Source of the DNA: Fibrobacter sp.
GTDB lineage: Bacteria; Fibrobacterota; Fibrobacteria; Fibrobacterales; Fibrobacteraceae
Reading direction: 5' to 3'
Assembly (NCBI GenBank): GCA_016295375.1
Contig: JAEDLI010000002.1
Coordinates: forward strand, 1-55,161
Length of the DNA stretch: 55,161 nucleotides
Of this stretch, positions 8,319 to 16,501 are shown piece after piece. Both the position numbers and the translations under genes were made by a program. The notes under the pieces were generated by a model that was given only the letters and a program-made list of their open reading frames with translations, was not told the origin of the DNA and did not search any database. How positions within the stretch are numbered: the stretch's first letter is position 1; each line of letters starts with the position of its first letter.

Positions 8319-9548
8319 CTAGTCGCGAGCCAAAAGCAGCACGCTGTTCTGGCCGCCAAAGCCGAAGCCGTCGGACAGGGCGTACTTGAAGTCGTGACTG
8401 GTGTTCTTGTTGGCGCACACGTCCAGATGGATGCGTTCGTCCTGGTTGAACACGTTCCTCGTGGCGTGAACCATCTGGTTCTGCAGGGACTTCACGGTAA
8501 TGATAGCCTCGAGAGCACCGGCGGCACCCAGGGCATGCCCGATCATGCACTTGGAGGAGTTCACCTTCAGGCTGTCGCGGGCGCCGAACACCTTTTCCAG
8601 GGCGGAACATTCAGCCACGTCGCCAAGAGGAGTAGAAGTGCCGTGGGTGTTCACGTAGCCCACGTCATTGGGAGAAATCCCTGCATCGCGGAGCGCCATC
8701 TCGATAGCGAGACGCACACCTTCGCCGTCTTCGCGGGGAGCGGACATGTGGTGGGCATCAGCGCTCATGCCAACACCTGCGATACGGGCCAGAATGTTGG
8801 CGCCGCGCTTCTTGGCGTGAGAGAGGCTTTCAAGCACCAGAATGCCGGAACCTTCGCCCATCACAAAGCCGTCACGGTCCTTGTCAAAGGGGCGAGAGGC
8901 TGTGGACGGGTCGTCGTTGCGCTTGCTCAGGGCATGCATGTTGGTAAAGCCTGCCAAGGCCAGCGGGTTCACCGTCTCGTCGGTACCGCCAGCCAGCATG
9001 ATGTCGGCACGACCCAGACGGATGGCGTCGTAGGCGGCGGCGATGGAGTGGTTGGAGGTGGCACAGGCGGAAACAACTGCAAAGCAGGGGCCCATCCAAC
9101 CGGTACGGTTAGAAACTTCGCCGGCGGGCATGTTCACGATGGCCATGGGGATAAAGAAGGGGGACACACGGCTAGGGCCGCGGTTGGCTAGCGTCACGGC
9201 GCTATCCGAATACATGTTCATGCCGCCCACGCCGGCACCGATAATCACGCCGGAGCGGCTGGGGTCTTCGGCCTTGGGGTCAATTCCTGCGTTGGCAAGG
9301 GCCTTGTAGGCGGAATAGACGGCATACTGGATGCACTTGGAAAAACGGGACTGGTCGCGATTGCTAAAATATTCGGAACCGTCGAATTCCTTCACGGCGG
9401 CGGCAATCTTGATGGGGCATGCGCTTACGTCAAAGCGGTCAATGGTGGCAATGCCGGACTTTCCCTGCAAAAGATTATCCCAAAGGATATCGGGGGTGTT
9501 GCCAAGGGCCGAAACGCAGCCCATACCAGTGATTACGACTTCTTCCAT
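8319..9548 (-). CDS. fabF: 3-oxoacyl-ACP synthase II (FabF)
   Basis: 409 aa, full length for KAS II, which elongates acyl-ACP by condensation with malonyl-ACP. The Cys-His-His triad is present: SACATSNHS with Cys about 162, NTHGTSTPLGD with His about 302, and IGHALGAAGA with His about 339. AGGAG lies 6 bases before the ATG, and a TATATTAG box at 9583-9590 is the likely promoter. The gene stands alone here; a second FabF lies at 51510 beside fabV, so the two probably differ in chain-length preference or regulation. Confidence 0.93.
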   Translation of the reverse strand: MEEVVITGMGCVSALGNTPDILWDNLLQGKSGIATIDRFDVSACPIKIAAAVKEFDGSEYFSNRDQSRFSKCIQYAVYSAYKALANAGIDPKAEDPSRSGVIIGAGVGGMNMYSDSAVTLANRGPSRVSPFFIPMAIVNMPAGEVSNRTGWMGPCFAVVSACATSNHSIAAAYDAIRLGRADIMLAGGTDETVNPLALAGFTNMHALSKRNDDPSTASRPFDKDRDGFVMGEGSGILVLESLSHAKKRGANILARIAGVGMSADAHHMSAPREDGEGVRLAIEMALRDAGISPNDVGYVNTHGTSTPLGDVAECSALEKVFGARDSLKVNSSKCMIGHALGAAGALEAIITVKSLQNQMVHATRNVFNQDERIHLDVCANKNTSHDFKYALSDGFGFGGQNSVLLLARD

Positions 9549-9754
9549 AATTGCTCCTATTGGTGTAACAAATTAACGCAGACTAATATAGAAAATAAAA
9601 AACTTACATTAAATGGTTTTATTTATCATTTGGCGAAGGTTGGCGACAAAAAAAACACCACCGGTGAAAAACGGACAGAAAAATGCGATGAAAAGACAAC
9701 ATTGGCACAGACTCATCTCTCAACTATTTGAAAAAAATTAGATTTAGCACCGTT

Positions 9755-10309
9755 ATGGCAAAGATTAAAAGCGCACCGAACCTGGTGTGGATGGACCTGG
9801 AAATGTCGGGGCTGTTCCCCGAAAAAGACGTAATCCTCGAAGTGGCCACCATAGTCACCGACCCGAACCTGAACATTCTCGCCGAAGGCCCGGTGCTTGC
9901 CATCTACCAGACCGAAAACATCTTCAACGGCATGGACGAGTGGAACTCCAAGCACCACAAGCAGAGCGGGCTTATCGACCGTTGCCGCAAATCCCGCTTT
10001 TCCATTGCCGATGCCGACCAGATGACCCTGGACTTTATCAAGCCCTTCACCCAGGAGAAACTGAACGTGCTCTGCGGAAACTCCATCACGCAGGACCGCA
10101 GGTTCATGTACAAGTACATGCCCAAGGTAACGGGCTGGCTGAACTACAGGAACATCGACGTCAGTTCCATCAAGGAACTCACCTTCCGCTGGTACCCGAA
10201 CCTGCCCGAATTCAAGAAGCAAGAGAAGCACCAGGCCCTGGACGACATCCGGGAAAGCATCGCCGAACTGGCCTATTACCGCAAGACCATCTTCAAGGAA
10301 TCCCTTTAA
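9755..10309 (+). CDS. orn: oligoribonuclease
   Basis: 184 aa from this ATG, matching the usual ~181 aa; a TTG at 9728 would add nine residues of poor quality. Orn is the DEDDh 3'-5' exonuclease that degrades 2-5 nt RNAs and the c-di-GMP product pGpG. Visible: WMDLEMSG with the two acidic metal ligands, then the C-terminal HQALDDIRESI carrying the catalytic His and last Asp. The stop is 3 bases before the next gene, so it is co-transcribed with the transpeptidase. Confidence 0.93.
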   Translation: MAKIKSAPNLVWMDLEMSGLFPEKDVILEVATIVTDPNLNILAEGPVLAIYQTENIFNGMDEWNSKHHKQSGLIDRCRKSRFSIADADQMTLDFIKPFTQEKLNVLCGNSITQDRRFMYKYMPKVTGWLNYRNIDVSSIKELTFRWYPNLPEFKKQEKHQALDDIRESIAELAYYRKTIFKESL

Positions 10310-10312
10310 CAG

Positions 10313-11704
10313 ATGCCCATTCAACCCCAGCCCTACGCCCAGAGACTCCGCAACCGCATTATCGCCCTAGGGATATTCGCGACCCTATGTTTCATGATAG
10401 GCTCCTGCATTTTCGGAGGCGACAAAAAAGAAGAAGTCGCAAAGCTCCCCGAAGCGCCGGAAGCACCCCTCGTTGCCGCCGACTCCGCGAGCGGCACCTC
10501 CAGTAATCCAGTCAACGACAGCGCCGCAAGCGATTCCGGAGCAAGAGACATTGAAACCGCCATGGCCGAAGGCTCGCCCCTGACTCCCGCCGAGCAGAAG
10601 GCCGAAGACATGGCCAACGCCCAGGCCGCCATCACCGCGGCGGTCACGCCCGAAGTCCCTCCCGAAATTGAGGTCATCGACTCCACCCACATCAAGGCCC
10701 AAAAGAACGTATTCCTGGCCGAAAAAATCGACAACATGCTCCGCCGATTCAAGCCCATGTACGGCGTCATCCTGGTGGTGGACGTGCAGACCAACGAGAT
10801 TATCGCCTGGGGCGAACGCAAAGACGAAAAGGTCCAGAGCACCCCGGACTTTTTCGTGAAGAACACCTTCCCCGCAGCCTCCCTGGCAAAGACCATCACC
10901 ATCGCCGCCGCCATGGACAGCAAGCGCTACTCCCTGAACACCCCCATCCCCATGATTGGCTCCTACCACACGCTTTACAAGAACCAGTTACGGGTCAAGG
11001 AAAACTACACAGGCCCAACCATCGAACTGCAAGACGCCTACGCCATGTCCGCAAACCCGCCTCTCGCCCTCATCGGCCTGAACGTTGGCGCCGGCAGGCT
11101 GAAAGAGGCCGCCAAAAAACTGGGCAACAACACCAACTTCCCCAGTGGCATCCCAGGGCGTTCCAGCTACACGCCACCCGACAGCGGTTACGGACTTGCC
11201 GAGGTAAGCTGCGGCTTCACCGAATCCACCACCCTCACCCCGCTTTTGGCGGCGGCACAGGTTCGGGCGATTCTAGCAAAGAAACCTCTTGAAATTCCCT
11301 GGGCCGAAAACCTCGCCCCCTACGCTCCCAAGAACCGCATCGCCCTGAACACAGGTTCCTTCAGCGAGAACACCTACTACGGGCTTAGGCAGGCCATGAT
11401 CCGCTCCATCACAAACGGAACGGCCCGCAAGCAGATTTCCACCCGAAACATGGCCCGCAAGAACTACAACGCCCTGGACATCGGCGGAAAGACCGGCTCC
11501 CTGGACGGACACGACCCCTACGGACGCTACGAATGGTTCAAGGGATTCGCCCAGTCCAAGGAAGACCCCAAGAAAGCCATCGTGGTGGTCATCTTGCAGA
11601 TTCACGACTTGCAGAAGGTCCGCAGCCAACCCGCCACCCAGGTGGCCGCCATGATCATGAACTACTGGGCGCACCAGAATTTGAACACCAAAAAAGGAAA
11701 GTAA
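10313..11704 (+). CDS. penicillin-binding transpeptidase-domain protein
   Basis: 463 aa. The N-terminus has a basic stretch, a hydrophobic segment and Cys32 in IGSC, so it is either a lipoprotein or membrane-anchored. Residues 37-125 are an Ala/Pro/Glu-rich spacer. The penicilloyl-serine fold follows with all three motifs: SLAK (Ser190), SAN (246-248) and KTG (393-395). It probably crosslinks or trims peptidoglycan in the periplasm. It lacks a glycosyltransferase or dimerisation domain of usual class A/B size, so it is an atypical small PBP. It lies between orn and lgt with almost no gaps. Confidence 0.85.
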   Translation: MPIQPQPYAQRLRNRIIALGIFATLCFMIGSCIFGGDKKEEVAKLPEAPEAPLVAADSASGTSSNPVNDSAASDSGARDIETAMAEGSPLTPAEQKAEDMANAQAAITAAVTPEVPPEIEVIDSTHIKAQKNVFLAEKIDNMLRRFKPMYGVILVVDVQTNEIIAWGERKDEKVQSTPDFFVKNTFPAASLAKTITIAAAMDSKRYSLNTPIPMIGSYHTLYKNQLRVKENYTGPTIELQDAYAMSANPPLALIGLNVGAGRLKEAAKKLGNNTNFPSGIPGRSSYTPPDSGYGLAEVSCGFTESTTLTPLLAAAQVRAILAKKPLEIPWAENLAPYAPKNRIALNTGSFSENTYYGLRQAMIRSITNGTARKQISTRNMARKNYNALDIGGKTGSLDGHDPYGRYEWFKGFAQSKEDPKKAIVVVILQIHDLQKVRSQPATQVAAMIMNYWAHQNLNTKKGK

Positions 11705-11705
11705 C

Positions 11706-12563
11706 ATGGATTTGTCCTGGTGGAACCTGATTCCCACGTATTTTGACGGAACCGCATTCACGCTGGGGAGTTTCCCCGTGCGCTGGTACGGCATCATGTA
11801 CATTTTCGCCTTCGTCACGGGCTACCTGACCCTGACCCACATCAACAAGAAAGAAAACCTGGGCTACACCAAGGAACAGTTCGACAGCCTTTTCACCTGG
11901 ATTATCGCGGGCATCATCATCGGGGCGCGCCTTGGCTACGTGTTCTTCTACAAGGCGGACTACTACCTCGCTAACCCCACCGAAATCCTTATTCCCATGA
12001 GCAACGGGCATTTCGTGGGCATTTCGGGCATGAGCTACCACGGGGGGCTAATCCTTGGCACCGTGTTCACCATCATCGGCATCAAGCGCAACAAGATGGA
12101 CCTGTGGAAAACTCTGAACCTGTGCTTTCTGCTGGCGCCCCTCGCCTACACCTGGGGCCGCTGGGGGAACTTCATCAACGGGGAACTCTTTGGCGAAGTG
12201 ACCACCAGCCCCATCGGCATGTGGTTCCCGCTGGCAAAGGACAGCCTGGTGAGCCCGCCGGTGCTCCACCACCCGAGCCAGCTCTACGAAATGCTGTTCG
12301 AAGGCGTTCTTTTGTTCGTAGCGCTCTACAACCTGCGCCGCATTCCAGTCCTCCACGACAAGATGCCCTGCCTATACTTGATAGGCTACGGCACCGCACG
12401 GTTCTTCATCGAGTTTTTCCGCATGCCCGACGCCCACATTGGACGCGTAGACCTGTTCGGCATGAGCCGCGGCCAGACCCTGTGCAGCCTCATGATTCTC
12501 ACCGGACTTATTTGGCTGATCGTGCTAATCGTAAAGCAGAAGAAAGCCGCAAAGACCGCCTAA
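11706..12563 (+). CDS. lgt: prolipoprotein diacylglyceryl transferase
   Basis: 285 aa polytopic membrane protein with about seven hydrophobic segments. It moves diacylglycerol from phosphatidylglycerol to the lipobox Cys of prelipoproteins. Family hallmarks are visible: YHGGLILG (residues 111-118) and the signature GRWGNFINGELFGEVT (151-166), whose Arg and Asn-Gly-Glu are essential in E. coli Lgt. The ATG is one base after the transpeptidase stop, so they are coupled. It would serve the many lipoproteins in this window. Confidence 0.95.
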   Translation: MDLSWWNLIPTYFDGTAFTLGSFPVRWYGIMYIFAFVTGYLTLTHINKKENLGYTKEQFDSLFTWIIAGIIIGARLGYVFFYKADYYLANPTEILIPMSNGHFVGISGMSYHGGLILGTVFTIIGIKRNKMDLWKTLNLCFLLAPLAYTWGRWGNFINGELFGEVTTSPIGMWFPLAKDSLVSPPVLHHPSQLYEMLFEGVLLFVALYNLRRIPVLHDKMPCLYLIGYGTARFFIEFFRMPDAHIGRVDLFGMSRGQTLCSLMILTGLIWLIVLIVKQKKAAKTA

Positions 12564-12736
12564 TTTGTCATTGCGCAAGCGCATGACTGGTTCGCTTCGG
12601 ATATAGAAATAAGCATGCTTATTTCTGCATCACTCAGCTCCCTTGTCATTGCGAGCGCAGTGAAGCAATCTCTACCCCTAATGTGGGGGAAGCCTCCCCC
12701 TCGCTTCTGCGACTCGTCATCCCCGCAACCCTTCTC

Positions 12737-12786
12737 GTCATCCTCGCCCATTCGACCTTGCTCAGGGCAGACTCCGGCGAGGATCC
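12737..12786 (-). repeat. ATGAC-family palindrome
   Basis: On the minus strand it runs from GGATCCTCGCC to GGCGAGGATGAC with the ends pairing. The internal part matches the copies at 12874 and 33833. Confidence 0.7.
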
Positions 12787-12873
12787 ACTATCATCCTGGC
12801 GGGGATCTCCTAATCGCATCCGCTACCCCCTCTCCTAGGGGCTTCGCCCCTAAAACCCCATCGCTCTTTCATT

Positions 12874-12923
12874 GTCATCCTCGCCCATTCGACCTTGCTC
12901 AGGGCAGGCTCCGGCGAGGATCC
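12874..12923 (-). repeat. ATGAC-family palindrome
   Basis: Near-identical to the copy at 12737-12786, with one internal difference. The paired ends are GGATCCTCGCC and GGCGAGGATGAC. Confidence 0.7.
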
Positions 12924-12949
12924 GCTATCATTATGGTGGGTATGTCCTT

Positions 12950-13175
12950 TAACAAATCTCTCCCTCGATGTGAGCCTTCCCTCGTTCACAGGGACTCATT
13001 TCATTCGACTGCTCACTCGAGAAACTCACATCTCGGTCGAAAAATAAGCGGTTGGCTCGGGAAACAAATGTTTTTTTTGTGGGCGAAATCCGCTTTAGCA
13101 GGTTTGGCTAGTTACCGCTGGCGGAAACTCTTGTGACTGTTAGTCCCTGCGAGTTTCCTTCAAGAAGTCTCCCCG
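12950..13175 (-). repeat. ~215 bp structured repeat, copy C
   Basis: Inverted, diverged copy of the repeat at 15876 and 16179. Landmarks shared on the minus strand: GAAACTCGCAGGGACTAACA with CACAAGAGTTTCCGCC, then CCGAGATGTG and AGATTTGTT. The terminal helix here is GATGTGAG/CTCACATC, where the other copies have GATGTGT/ACACATC, so pairing is kept while sequence changes. Confidence 0.65.
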
Positions 13176-13200
13176 GCTATCATGCCGTGCCTCCCCTCTT

Positions 13201-13228
13201 GTCATGCCCCGCTTGACGGGGCATCTCC
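13201..13228 (-). repeat. ATGAC-family palindrome
   Basis: GGAGATGCCCCG, loop TCAA, then GCGGGGCATGAC on the minus strand. Same frame as the copies at 27483 and 42358 but with a different, still complementary, stem. Confidence 0.7.
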
Positions 13229-13322
13229 CTTTCATTCCATCGTAAAATTTTCCTTTACAAGGCTTTTTTCGGCCTACATCTCCGTCTTATATAGAGGACA
13301 CCCTGAAAATGGAGGTATGATT

Positions 13323-13362
13323 AAATTTATTTATTGACAAATAAATAAATTTATTGTATTTT
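13323..13362 (+). promoter_or_regulatory. hicB promoter with overlapping palindromic operator
   Basis: A perfect 13 bp inverted repeat (AAATTTATTTATT at 13323-13335, its complement at 13340-13352) spans a -35 TTGACA (13334-13339). A -10-like TATTTT follows after 17 bases. This layout suits autorepression by the HTH domain of the downstream HicB. Confidence 0.65.
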
Positions 13363-13411
13363 AATCTATGAAGTTAAAAAAAGAAAGGTTGTTTGACCAG
13401 TAGAGGCAACT

Positions 13412-13831
13412 ATGAATTACGCAGCGAAAATTGAGAAAGACAGGGATATGGGCTTCGTGGTTTCGTTCCCCGACCTGCCCAACGTAAACGCCTTCGGCGA
13501 CACGCAGGAAGAGGCTCTCAGGCAAGCGAAAGACGCCCTTGACGGCGCCATGGAATGCGACCTGGATCTCGGCAACACCATGATTTTACCCAAGACGACG
13601 CCCGACATCGACAAGGGACTTTATGCGGTCGAACTTTCCCCGCGAATCGAGATTGCATACAAGCTATTCGAAGCCCGCAGGGGTCAAAAGAAAAGCGATG
13701 TGGCAAGGCGGGCAAACATCACCCCGCAGGCCTACCAGCGTTTCGAGACGCCCAAGGGTTCACCATCCGTCGAGACGCTCTACAAGCTAGCTCATGCCCT
13801 CGGCAAGCAACTCGTGGTAGAATTCGTGTAG
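13412..13831 (+). CDS. hicB: HicB-family antitoxin with HTH domain, no HicA partner
   Basis: 139 aa. Residues 1-60 form the HicB fold (YAAKIEKDRDMGFVVSFPDLPN, then AFGDTQEEALRQAKDAL). Residues about 80-139 are a helix-turn-helix (DVARRANITPQAYQRFE). HicB normally neutralises the HicA mRNA interferase and represses its own operon. No hicA frame is visible upstream, where there is only an 11-codon frame at 13368-13403, or downstream before relB. Either the toxin was lost or this HicB acts as a stand-alone regulator. Confidence 0.8.
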   Translation: MNYAAKIEKDRDMGFVVSFPDLPNVNAFGDTQEEALRQAKDALDGAMECDLDLGNTMILPKTTPDIDKGLYAVELSPRIEIAYKLFEARRGQKKSDVARRANITPQAYQRFETPKGSPSVETLYKLAHALGKQLVVEFV

Positions 13832-13876
13832 CCTTCAAAACAGAGTTTGGCAAATGTGTAATCCACACTTATAACA

Positions 13877-13917
13877 TTGCATTTCTGTGATTTTTATGTA
13901 TATTTCACATAATCACA
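13877..13917 (+). promoter_or_regulatory. relB promoter/operator region
   Basis: TTGCAT, 16 bases, then TATATT forms a plausible promoter. It overlaps an inverted repeat TGTGATT (13886-13892) / AATCACA (13911-13917) with inner ATGT/ACAT, a likely operator for the RelB-YafQ pair. Confidence 0.45.
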
Positions 13918-13945
13918 CGCAATTTTCACACAAACGAGGTAAAAA

Positions 13946-14227
13946 ATGGCCAACCTGACAATCACACTGGACGACGAAGACAAAAAGGGCATTGCCGATT
14001 TCTGCGAAAAAGTCGGGATGACCATTTCCGGACTCTACAACGTGTTCACCAAGCAGGTCCTGCGCGAGGGGAAAATACCCTTCGAAATAGGCATTGACCG
14101 CCCAAACCGCGAAACCATCAAGGCCATGAAAGAAGGCGACAAGCTCATCGAGAAATACAGGAAAAACCCGTCAAAAGTTAAAACCTACACCCTCAATGAA
14201 GCCATTCAGGAGATGAAACTGTGGTAG
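13946..14227 (+). CDS. relB: RelB/DinJ-family antitoxin
   Basis: 93 aa. It opens with a ribbon-helix-helix-type DNA-binding segment (ANLTITLDDEDKKGIADFCEKVGMTISGLYN). The C-terminal half is charged and helical (KLIEKYRKNPSKVKTYTLNEAIQEM) and would wrap the toxin. It is preceded by an AT-rich region with an inverted repeat, as expected for autorepression. Its stop overlaps the GTG start of the YafQ toxin by 7 bases, the usual coupled antitoxin-toxin order. Confidence 0.88.
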   Translation: MANLTITLDDEDKKGIADFCEKVGMTISGLYNVFTKQVLREGKIPFEIGIDRPNRETIKAMKEGDKLIEKYRKNPSKVKTYTLNEAIQEMKLW

Positions 14228-14517
14228 AAAAGAATCAACCATATAAGATTCAGTGGACATCTCAATACAAGAAGGACCTCAAACGTGCGAAAAAAAGAAA
14301 CTACGATATGACGGAATTATACTCCGTTGTTTCAAAACTCGCCAATGACGAACCGCTAGGGGAACATCTTCACGATCATGCTCTCAGCGGGAAATGGACA
14401 GGGCACCGCGAACTGCATATACGCCCCGACTGGCTACTAATCTATCAGAAGAAAGACGACATCCTTATTCTTGAACTGACCCGCACGGGAACACACGCAG
14501 ATTTGTTCAACTTGTAA
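14221..14517 (+). CDS. yafQ: YafQ-family mRNA interferase toxin
   Basis: 98 aa, RelE superfamily. It matches the YafQ pattern along its length: YKKDLKRAKKR, LANDEPLGEHLHDHALSGKW, HRELHIRPDWLLIY and TRTGTHADLF. The histidines and the Asp-Trp pair used by YafQ for ribosome-dependent mRNA cleavage are present, so it looks active. GTG start inside the end of relB. Immediately downstream lies a 30 bp copy of the folC 3' end, so the pair sits at the edge of a rearranged segment. Confidence 0.9.
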   Translation: MVEKNQPYKIQWTSQYKKDLKRAKKRNYDMTELYSVVSKLANDEPLGEHLHDHALSGKWTGHRELHIRPDWLLIYQKKDDILILELTRTGTHADLFNL

Positions 14518-14519
14518 TC

Positions 14520-14549
14520 ACCGGTGTTCGTTGGTGGCTTTCGTGAGGC
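14520..14549. repeat. 30 bp direct repeat, left copy (duplicate of folC 3' end)
   Basis: Identical over 30 bases to 16504-16533. Read on the minus strand it encodes the last residues of FolC (LTKATNEHR), and the adjoining bases still give an in-frame stop (TGA instead of TAG). It looks like a remnant or duplicated folC terminus left by an insertion or rearrangement. Confidence 0.8.
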
Positions 14550-14666
14550 TTACATGCACGCGTGCCATCCACAGCGCTACTGCGTAGCGCGGACCACTGC
14601 GTCTCGGAAATCAGCACGACGCTTCTTGAGTCCCTCGGCCCTAGATCCTAACCCCTAGCCTCTATA
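14550..14666. other. gap with small palindromes and CTAG words
   Basis: No gene seen. It contains GCACGCGTGC, a perfect hairpin GCGCTAC-TGC-GTAGCGC (14574-14590), and a CTAG-rich word chain (CTAGATCCTAACCCCTAGCC) just past the FISUMP stop. Confidence 0.55.
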
Positions 14667-15662
14667 CTAGTCCTTGAGACAACGAACAGAGTACCCGTCG
14701 TACTTACCGTAGTTGAACAGGTACGCGCTGCCGCGGTGGTAGTACAAACTCATGCTGCACGCGATGTCGCTACTGCGCTCGGCAGAACTCCAGAAGTTCG
14801 CGTAGCTACCCTCATGGCTGTAACTCCCATCGGAGAACCTGTAGCCGGCAGGAAGCGCCGAAAACCCGAAGGGATCCTCGTTGGTGATGCCACTATAAGC
14901 TTTTCAGCCTGTCGCGGACTTGAGCTTGGAACCCGCCGTAGAAGAGTCTCCCACCGCCGTGAACAGGGCTTCCCATTCGCTTTGACTAGGCAAATGCCAG
15001 CCCTTGGGGCAAACGCCTCGGACAGGGGACGCCGAGCATTCCTTGCCATAGCCGCAGCCTTTACCGTTTGTGCTCCACTCGCCCACGCTGTCCATGGCCG
15101 CAGCCCAGGTATAAAGACGTCCGTACTTGGCGCAGTTAGCGGGGTCGTCGCCATAACACCAGCTGGTGGAATCGGAGATGTAAGTTCTGTCAAGGATTTC
15201 GTTAGAAAAGCGATATGGGACGTCGGTGTAGGCGTAGTTCAAGTTCTCCGCCATCCACACCTGGCCGCCGATTTTCACGGTCCTGTAGGTCTGACCGTCG
15301 CGGGAGTCGGTAAGCGAACCGTATTCGCAATTGTCTTCCGTTTCGGTCTTGCACGGATTCGCCACAATCAACGAGCCGCCGCTCAAATTGGCGTCGCTGC
15401 TGCCGCCGGGAACGCTTGCGGATGAACCTTCCACACCTTCGGAAGCGCTAGACGAATTGCCTTCGCCACTGCCGGAACTTTCGCCACCTTCGGAACCGTT
15501 GGAATTTAGATCTTCGGAATCGCTAGACTCCGCACCATCCATTTCACTGGAACTTGACGATTCATTTAAGCTGTCAGCACTCGAACCGCTGTCACCACCG
15601 CAGGCGGACAGCAGCGCGGTGCACAGGGCCGCAAATGAAAGTTCAAGGAAAAGCTTTTTCAT
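14667..15662 (-). pseudogene. FISUMP-domain lipoprotein broken by an in-frame TGA
   Basis: Read through, it is a 331-residue lipoprotein: signal MKKLFLELSFAALCTALLSAC, a long Ser/Glu/Gly linker, then the FISUMP domain (TVKIGGQVWMAENLNYAY, CYGDDPANCAKYGRLYTWAA, CPKGWHLPSQSEWEALF). Codon 253 (14904-14906) is TGA, where the intact paralogue at 29002 has TGG for Trp (KSQIGWHAYNG against KSATG-stop-KAYSG). Beyond it the same frame continues with good homology to a proper end, SVRCLKD plus TAG. A single G-to-A change explains it. The truncated product would lack the last ~78 residues of the domain. Start chosen at the ATG after AAGGA; longer upstream frames run through repeats. Confidence 0.85.
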
Positions 15663-15770
15663 GTCCAATCCTTTTTTCGAGGAGTTTGTTTGTCTGTAAT
15701 CTATATAATTTTTTGGGGAATGCCAAACAGCGGACTTGAAAAAAACTGGAGCGAGGGGTATTTTCGGCCT

Positions 15771-15798
15771 GGATCCTATCGCTTCGCTCCAGGATGAC
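15771..15798 (+). repeat. ATGAC-family palindrome
   Basis: GGATCCTATCGCTTCGCTCCAGGATGAC-type unit with ATCC/GGAT ends. It matches the copy embedded in the FISUMP gene at 30040-30073. Confidence 0.65.
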
Positions 15799-15855
15799 TG
15801 ATAGATTGTTTCGTGTGGCCCCGGCACAAGGCCGGGGTGACAATGGGAAGGGCAA

Positions 15856-15883
15856 GGAGATCCCCGACCAAGTCGGGGAAGAC
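15856..15883 (+). repeat. ATGAC-family palindrome (variant end)
   Basis: GGAGATCCCCGAC, loop CAA, GTCGGGGAAGAC. The stem is perfect; the 3' end is AAGAC instead of ATGAC. Confidence 0.55.
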
Positions 15884-16093
15884 ATCTCGGGGGAAACTCG
15901 CAGGGACTAACAGTCACAAGAGTTTCCGCCTGTTGTAACTGCCCGGACCTGTAGTAAATTTTCGCACCTTCAAAAAAGTTCGTAATCCGGAACCACCGCT
16001 TTTTTTGACCGAGATGTGTGCTTCCCGAGAGAACAGTCGAACAAAGTGAATCTGTTCTCAAGGGAAGATACACATCGAGGGAAAGATTTGTTA
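15876..16093 (+). repeat. ~215 bp structured repeat, copy A
   Basis: Direct partner of copy B (16179-16395). Near its 3' end a long imperfect hairpin forms from GATGTGT...CTTCCC...GAGAACAG and CTGTTCTC...GGGAAG...ACACATC. There is no coding potential I trust. Confidence 0.7.
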
Positions 16094-16120
16094 TAGGAGA
16101 TCCCCGACCGAGATGATAGC

Positions 16121-16145
16121 AGATCCCCGCCTGCGCGGGGATGAC
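16121..16145 (+). repeat. ATGAC-family palindrome
   Basis: AGATCCCCGC, loop CTGC, GCGGGGATGAC: an 8 bp perfect stem between copies A and B of the larger repeat. Confidence 0.65.
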
Positions 16146-16178
16146 AAGAGGGATCGCGAGGATGACAAGGAAGAATGC

Positions 16179-16395
16179 GGGGAAGACATCTCGGGGGAAA
16201 CTCGCAGGGACTAACAGTCACAAGAGTTTCTGCCAGCAATAACAGGTCGGACCTGTAGTAAATTTTCGCACCTGCAAAAATTCGTAGTCCAGAACCACCG
16301 CTTGTTTTTGACCGAGATGTGTGCTTCCCGAGAGAGCAGTCGAACGAAGTGAATCTGCGAGCGAGGGATGTACACATCGAGGGAAAGATTTGTTA
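16179..16395 (+). repeat. ~215 bp structured repeat, copy B
   Basis: About 80% or more like copy A by eye. An inner stem reads GCAG/CTGC where copy A reads ACAG/CTGT, a compensatory change. It is followed by another ATGAC-family palindrome, then the folC stop. Confidence 0.7.
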
Positions 16396-16430
16396 AAAAC
16401 AGGCCCGGGGTGACAAGCGATAATGCAAGT

Positions 16431-16455
16431 GGATCCTCGCCTTCGCGAGGATGAC
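16431..16455 (+). repeat. ATGAC-family palindrome
   Basis: GGATCCTCGC, loop CTTC, GCGAGGATGAC. Perfect stem, 46 bases from the folC stop codon. Confidence 0.7.
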
Positions 16456-16501
16456 GAGGGAAGGATGCGAGGATGACATCTTTATTCCGGTCTGTAGCCT
16501 G

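Larger units (their letters stand above)
12564..13322. other. long non-coding stretch made of repeats
   Basis: No credible gene. It holds a GTCATTGCGAGCGCAGTGAA-type repeat near 12645, a GGGGAAGCCTCCCCCTCGC segment near 12685, three palindromes of the ATGAC family and one inverted copy of a ~215 bp structured repeat. This begins the accessory patch that separates lgt from folC. Confidence 0.7.

Noticed and set aside
12615..13136. Open frame of 173 codons on the plus strand
   Set aside because: It runs through dispersed palindromes and the structured repeat, with repeat-derived composition and no domain or ribosome binding site.
14221..14517. YafQ read as a HicA partner for the upstream HicB
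   Set aside because: The sequence matches YafQ along its length and is coupled to its own RelB; HicA is a smaller double-stranded-RNA-binding-like fold.
14904..14906. TGA recoded as Trp
   Set aside because: TGA is used as a normal stop elsewhere (for example thiL), and the paralogue uses TGG, so a mutation is simpler.
15970..16377. Open frame of 135 codons on the minus strand
   Set aside because: It is made of copies A and B of the ~215 bp repeat, and the same peptide words recur in both.
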